A stretch of DNA of 9,155 bases. Source: Treponema sp. GTDB lineage: Bacteria; Spirochaetota; Spirochaetia; Treponematales; Treponemataceae. The DNA is taken from contig JAEDJS010000072.1 in the NCBI GenBank assembly GCA_016296205.1, forward strand, positions 1 to 9,155. The letters run 5' to 3'. Both the position numbers and the translations under genes were made by a program. The notes under the pieces are model-generated. The model did not search any database. It was not told the DNA's origin and saw only the letters and a program-made list of their open reading frames with translations. This document shows positions 6,357 to 9,155 of the stretch, piece by piece (the stretch's first letter is position 1; the number at the start of each line of letters is the position of its first letter).

Positions 6357-7975
6357 TATAATTTTTCCACCGGTTTGATCATGTCGTCGTCTTCGTGCAT
6401 GTCTATTGGGTAAGAAAGATTATCTTCTTCGTGACTGTGAGTGTCGTACCATACTTGAGCAAAGAAAGGACTTTTTGCCGCAAGTTTTCCGTAAGCCCAT
6501 TTGTTGCCTTCCAGTGGATTTGGTTCTGCACAGATTGGGCACCAGAAGCCTGCTCTTAAAACAGAATATGGTTTGCTCTGGAATGTGTGTCCTTCTGCGC
6601 ACTTCCATTTAATAGAAGAATAAACATCACCGGTTTTGAATGTTCTGGAAACAACTTTTCCCCCTCGGAATTCTGCTGCCTTTTTTAAATCCTCAAGTTG
6701 GATTTTTGAATCTTTTTTCTTTTCGTCAAAGCCGTGGTCTAGTGCAAAACGTTTTGCTTTCTTTTCATTTTTGTAATCTTCGTAATCAACTGGACCTTCA
6801 AATGTCTGGCCTTTTGCAAACACAGGATATTTGTCCCAGGTTTTTGGAAGATTGTCGTAAGCTGTTTTGCCCCCAAAGAATGCAGAAATTCTACCTTCTT
6901 TGCCAAGTTTAACCCATTTTTGTGGTGCATTGGAATTTTTAAGGAGGCGTTCTATTGCAAGTTTGCGGATAAGCACGGAAGGAACAATTGCCCCAAGCTT
7001 GTAATACCAGAGTTGTTTTTCCATGCGTTTCCAGAAGTCGGCACTGCTTTCTGTTCTGTATTCAAGCCATTTGTCCAGAACATCTGTATCTGTGTACCAT
7101 ACTCCGTGGAAGTTCATTGGAATGTTCCAGTGAGGATCAAAGAATTTTTCTGCGCTGGCACCCATAAGTCCAAAGCCGTAGTTGAATGTTTCGTAACCAG
7201 TTTCCCGGCAGCTTTTTCCTCCGCCAATGTTGTAACACTGGTTCCAGAAGCCTTTGAGTTTTTTGCCTTTTTCTGCTACGTCAAATTCAACTAAATGCTG
7301 AATCATTAATCCGCTGTCTTTATCTGTAATCCATTCAAAAGGAGCATTCCAGTTTGTGTGGAACATAAGACCGTCGTTCATGTTGTTGGCAAGAAAATAT
7401 TTGTGGTAAACAGCCGACTGGCGTAAAACAACCCAATGAGGGAGTTCGCTTTCCAAAACGTATCGTTCGCCTTTAATTTTTGCAGCAGAGTAGTAGTCGT
7501 AAGTAGAAGAAATTACCGGGTCGCCCATGCGTGCCCATGGATGGTGATAGTCACGGTTTCCGTAAAGTGCAACTGTAGAAATATGAACAAGCTTAATCTG
7601 ATCTTTGCGGCCTGTTGCTTCAATTGCGTCTACAACATTTTTTGTTCCAGTAAAGTTTGTAGCAAAAGTATTTTCCGGGTTGTGATCTGCTTTTGGTGGA
7701 ATTACCGCTCCACAGTGAATAACATAATCCGAACCGTCAATCAATTGTGCCACTTCATCATAATTTGCAAGGTCACCGTAAACTAAAGTGATGCGACCTT
7801 TGCCCTGTTTGAGCAATTTTTTAAAGAAAGGACGAAATTTTTTTGTGCGATTATAAATAAAAAGTCTAAGGTTAAAGTTGAATTCCGACTTAAGGAGATG
7901 AGCAACAACTTCTCCACCCATAGCACCATCTGCGCCTGTAACGGCCACTGTAATGTTTTTGATATTTTCTTCCAT
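6356..7975 (-). CDS. NAD(P)-dependent epimerase/dehydratase (extended SDR) with C-terminal zinc-ribbon domain
   Basis: 539 residues, far longer than the 300-350 of a usual extended SDR. The N-terminal Rossmann fold carries TGADGAMGG (13-21), GDL at 67-69, HCGA at 87-90, the catalytic S133 in HISTVALYGN, and Y162-x3-K166 in YYSAAKIKGE, so the dehydrogenase/epimerase chemistry looks intact. A middle region rich in Trp and aromatics (about 240-420) has no motif I recognise. Residues about 427-485 form a separate module: LEDLKKAAEFRGGKVVSRTF, then W457-K-C459-x3-H463 and W478-C479-P-x-C482, the pattern of small zinc-ribbon or treble-clef modules (W.C..GH....R.G.WCP.C) usually seen in nuclease or DNA-binding contexts. 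The tail (500-539) is acidic and His-rich. A TAA in frame just upstream and the Rossmann strand at residue 8 fix the ATG at 7975. There is no Shine-Dalgarno. The natural substrate is unknown. Confidence 0.87.
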   Translation of the reverse strand: MEENIKNITVAVTGADGAMGGEVVAHLLKSEFNFNLRLFIYNRTKKFRPFFKKLLKQGKGRITLVYGDLANYDEVAQLIDGSDYVIHCGAVIPPKADHNPENTFATNFTGTKNVVDAIEATGRKDQIKLVHISTVALYGNRDYHHPWARMGDPVISSTYDYYSAAKIKGERYVLESELPHWVVLRQSAVYHKYFLANNMNDGLMFHTNWNAPFEWITDKDSGLMIQHLVEFDVAEKGKKLKGFWNQCYNIGGGKSCRETGYETFNYGFGLMGASAEKFFDPHWNIPMNFHGVWYTDTDVLDKWLEYRTESSADFWKRMEKQLWYYKLGAIVPSVLIRKLAIERLLKNSNAPQKWVKLGKEGRISAFFGGKTAYDNLPKTWDKYPVFAKGQTFEGPVDYEDYKNEKKAKRFALDHGFDEKKKDSKIQLEDLKKAAEFRGGKVVSRTFKTGDVYSSIKWKCAEGHTFQSKPYSVLRAGFWCPICAEPNPLEGNKWAYGKLAAKSPFFAQVWYDTHSHEEDNLSYPIDMHEDDDMIKPVEKL

Positions 7976-7983
7976 AGTGAATT

Positions 7984-8012
7984 ATTATAAAGTTGAATCG
8001 ATAATTTTTCAA
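7984..8012 (-). promoter_or_regulatory. Strong sigma70-type promoter of the operon, leaderless or near-leaderless
   Basis: On the minus strand TTGAAA (8012-8007), a 17-base spacer and a perfect TATAAT (7989-7984) lie upstream of the SDR gene. The -10 ends 8 bases before the ATG, so transcription should begin at 7975-7978, leaving 0-3 bases of leader. No Shine-Dalgarno is present, and no alternative start is possible because TAA codons lie directly upstream in frame. Likely the main promoter for the seven-gene run. Confidence 0.75.
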
Positions 8013-8060
8013 CATATGATTTAAAATGCATAAATTTTCATAAAATTAAACTTAAAATTA

Positions 8061-8089
8061 TTTACAGTTAAAGAAAATTGCAGTAGAAT
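8061..8089 (+). promoter_or_regulatory. Orphan plus-strand promoter
   Basis: TTTACA (8061-8066), a 17-base spacer, then TAGAAT (8084-8089), both 5 of 6 to consensus. Transcription would start near 8096 and run through GGGAG (8121-8125) with no start codon at a usable distance, then antisense into the 3' end of the unknown lipoprotein gene. It therefore has no gene of its own today. The downstream 17-bp repeat suggests it may once have fed the plus-strand gene at 8779. Confidence 0.5.
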
Positions 8090-8114
8090 TGTATTAAAGT
8101 TAATTTTAAGAAGT

Positions 8115-8131
8115 GAAAATGGGAGAATAAT
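8115..8131 (+). repeat. 17-bp direct repeat, copy 1
   Basis: GAAAATGGGAGAATAAT, identical to 8764-8780. It includes a GGGAG ribosome-site core, but here the next bases are TAAG instead of GAAA, so no ATG is formed. The TTAAG just upstream of the second copy is also found here, set back by five extra bases. The two copies bracket the lipoprotein gene and its promoter. Confidence 0.7.
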
Positions 8132-8146
8132 TAAGTTATAAAAAAA

Positions 8147-8554
8147 TTAATAATAAAGAATAACCATTTTCCCGAAGAGATTATCTTTGGAAATTTGGAG
8201 TTTCTTTTTTGTTCCCAGTAATGTGTTTGTGTATTCAATTGTAGAATCTTGGAAAACGGATTGAATTAAAAGATGAACAATGTGGTCGTATTCTACAAGT
8301 ATAGGATAGGTACTTCCGGCTGATAAATACACTTCTTTTGTGGTTGTATTTTGAGACAAGTCTGAAAATCTGTTAATACTGGAAGCGTCGTTAGAAACGA
8401 TTGATTCAGTTGAAACGCGAACACTTCCAGAAATAACTCTAAGTTCATAACGAGTTGGAGGTAAAACTAAGTTTCCATTTTGTGTGACGCAAGATGAAAA
8501 TAATAAAAGAGAAAAGAAGAGTCCGATAGTGATAATAAAAGCATAATTTTTCAT
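8147..8554 (-). CDS. Unknown small lipoprotein
   Basis: 135 residues, family not recognised. A signal of two positively poor residues and a long hydrophobic stretch (MKNYAFIITIGLFFSLLLFSS) ends at Cys22, a lipobox LFSSC with Phe at -3, relaxed as in spirochaetes. The mature part is Ser/Thr-rich with beta-prone segments (YELRVISGSVRVS, KEVYLSAGSTYPILVEY, KKLQI) and ends in GKMVILYY; it has no further cysteines, repeats or catalytic motif. It is separated by 171 bases from the SDR gene and transcribed from its own promoter, whose -10 ends 9 bases before the ATG. No Shine-Dalgarno is visible. It lies between the two copies of the 17-bp repeat. The coding call rests on the intact signal peptide and length; function is unknown. 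Confidence 0.75.
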   Translation of the reverse strand: MKNYAFIITIGLFFSLLLFSSCVTQNGNLVLPPTRYELRVISGSVRVSTESIVSNDASSINRFSDLSQNTTTKEVYLSAGSTYPILVEYDHIVHLLIQSVFQDSTIEYTNTLLGTKKKLQISKDNLFGKMVILYY

Positions 8555-8563
8555 TTATTTAGA

Positions 8564-8592
8564 TTTATAGTTGAATAAAGGGTTTAAGTAAA
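8564..8592 (-). promoter_or_regulatory. Promoter of the unknown lipoprotein gene
   Basis: On the minus strand TTTACT (8592-8587), a 17-base spacer and TATAAA (8569-8564). Nine bases separate the -10 from the ATG at 8554, so the leader would be about 2-4 bases. The -35 lies inside a perfect palindrome (8580-8595), making repression by a bound dimer plausible. Confidence 0.5.
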
Positions 8593-8595
8593 CCC
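8580..8595. promoter_or_regulatory. Palindrome over the lipoprotein -35, candidate operator
   Basis: GGGTTTAAGTAAACCC: arms of 7 bases (GGGTTTA and TAAACCC) around AG, perfectly symmetrical. It covers the -35 and the first part of the spacer of the minus-strand promoter. As RNA it could form a 6-bp hairpin with a 4-base loop, and on the minus strand it is followed by TTTATT, so a weak terminator for transcription entering from the right is the alternative reading. Confidence 0.4.
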
Positions 8596-8668
8596 CCTAA
8601 TCATATTCCGGAGATGAAAATGTTATACAAACAATATATAAAAGATTTAAATAATATTTTATTGATAA

Positions 8669-8779
8669 TTGGCCGGTGCTACAGTATGTGGCTCGGCTTC
8701 TTCCATTGAAGGATTCAAGGAAGATAAAGTTTGTGTTGTAATTCCGTTGGAAAAAATAATTAAGAAAATGGGAGAATAA
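8669..8779 (+). pseudogene. 3' fragment of an unidentified gene
   Basis: From 8669 one plus-strand frame reads (L)AGATVCGSASSIEGF, KEDKVCVVIPLEKIIKKMGE and stops at TAA 8777-8779. The composition (alternating hydrophobic strand VCVVIPL, amphipathic helix EKIIKKM) looks like the C-terminus of a genuine soluble protein, and local GC is higher than in the DNA to its left. TGA and TAA stand immediately upstream at 8663-8668, and no ribosome site precedes the TTG, so the rest of the gene is missing. The stop overlaps the ATG of the next gene (TAATG), as in a translationally coupled pair. I do not recognise the family. Confidence 0.5.
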
Positions 8780-8780
8780 T
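8764..8780 (+). repeat. 17-bp direct repeat, copy 2, containing the ribosome site of the next gene
   Basis: GAAAATGGGAGAATAAT, identical to 8115-8131. Here it encodes the last residues of the gene fragment (KMGE-stop), carries the GGGAG (8770-8774) of the plus-strand gene, and runs into its ATG at 8779. The repeat unit distance is 649 bases. Confidence 0.7.
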
Positions 8781-9105
8781 GAAAACAATGAAAAAAAAAT
8801 TAATATTATTTCTATTTCTAATAATATCTTCATTAGGTTTTTCTGAAGAAGTTTTGAGTAAAGGTGATTATTTGATTCACACTGATTCGTTTATGAATTT
8901 ATCGATTTATGAAACAGTGGACGGTAATAAACTTTCCATGAAAGAATTATGTAATATGATTTCTATGGTTCCAGATAATAAACAAATAATGAGGGAGGAA
9001 AAATTCTGGAGATCTGCAGGTTCCACTTTGATAGGAATTTCTGTGGCATCTTTGGGAATGTATGTTATGTGGACGCCCGCACTGGGGCGCATGTTTGTAA
9101 AGTAA
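8779..9105 (+). CDS. Unknown small exported or membrane protein
   Basis: 108 residues, family not recognised. MKTMKKKLILFLFLIISSLGFSEE is a typical signal peptide, with likely cleavage after GFS. The mature region has polar segments (YLIHTDSFMNLSIYETVDGNKL, KELCNMI) and one hydrophobic helix near the C-terminus (STLIGISVASLGMYVMW, about 81-97) followed by a short basic end (GRMFVK), so the product may be anchored in the membrane. GGGAG lies 4 bases before ATG 8779 and 13 before ATG 8788; the spacing is short for the first and long for the second, and the longer form is reported. Stop is TAA at 9103-9105. It may itself be a truncated member of a larger family, since the protein ends soon after its membrane helix. 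Confidence 0.65.
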   Translation: MKTMKKKLILFLFLIISSLGFSEEVLSKGDYLIHTDSFMNLSIYETVDGNKLSMKELCNMISMVPDNKQIMREEKFWRSAGSTLIGISVASLGMYVMWTPALGRMFVK

Positions 9106-9155
9106 TAGTCTAAAAATCAAAAATATAGTATATTATTATGGTATGGTTGCCCTTT

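Noticed and set aside
6920..7786. Plus-strand open frames of 124 and 116 codons (6920-7294 and 7436-7786)
   Set aside because: They lie wholly antisense to the SDR gene, whose motifs are unambiguous; their products are Cys/Phe-rich without family features and have no ribosome site.
8614..8713. Plus-strand mini-frame from ATG 8614 (MKMLYKQYIKDLNNILLIIG) after GGAG
   Set aside because: The GGAG touches the ATG with no spacing, and the frame ends after 33 codons with no recognisable feature. It might be part of the decayed gene in another frame, but I cannot show it.
8597..8833. Minus-strand 78-codon frame rich in Leu/Ile/Phe
   Set aside because: It is the reverse complement of AT-rich intergenic DNA and of the signal peptide of the plus-strand gene; no ribosome site or family feature.
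9129..9155. Possible new gene starting at ATG 9138 and running off the window
   Set aside because: Only six codons are visible, there is no ribosome site, and the TATATT before it is only 3 bases from the ATG, too close for a promoter.

Overview
The window is AT-rich DNA from an anaerobic bacterium, most likely a host-associated Treponema-like spirochaete. This is inferred from relaxed lipoprotein boxes (NISC and FSSC before the lipidated Cys), an EFR1-type flavodoxin/2x[4Fe-4S] protein, a galactan-degrading GH53 lipoprotein and the low GC. A clostridial origin is not excluded; the species cannot be fixed from the sequence alone.

Layout. (1) Left edge, 1-195: a bidirectional terminator-like hairpin, then on the + strand the remains of an ArsC/Spx-family gene. 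It keeps its ribosome site, N-terminus and C-terminus but has lost its middle. (2) 198-7975: seven tightly packed minus-strand genes, read right to left: a large SDR-type NAD(P) epimerase/dehydrogenase fused to a C-terminal zinc-ribbon; an EFR1 flavodoxin-ferredoxin; RNase HI; a SIR2 deacylase; an SLC13/ArsB-NhaD-type permease; a MATE exporter; and a GH53 endo-beta-1,4-galactanase lipoprotein. Gaps run from a 1-base overlap to 60 bases, so this looks like one operon, with likely internal promoters before RNase HI and GH53. (3) 7976-9155: an accessory-looking tail with an unknown minus-strand lipoprotein, a plus-strand small secreted/membrane protein, a 17-bp direct repeat flanking the lipoprotein segment, an orphan plus-strand promoter, and a 3' fragment of a lost gene.

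How the genes may work together. The SDR and EFR1 genes share a TAATG stop/start and are the best candidates for a joint redox function. RNase HI and SIR2 abut exactly (TAG|ATG). The permease, MATE and GH53 genes follow as transport and polysaccharide functions, with no obvious single pathway linking all seven. Three minus-strand genes (SDR, RNase HI, unknown lipoprotein) lack a Shine-Dalgarno and have a -10-like box ending only 6-9 bases before the ATG, suggesting leaderless or nearly leaderless transcripts. The SD-bearing genes in the same window are either operon-internal or carry a normal leader.
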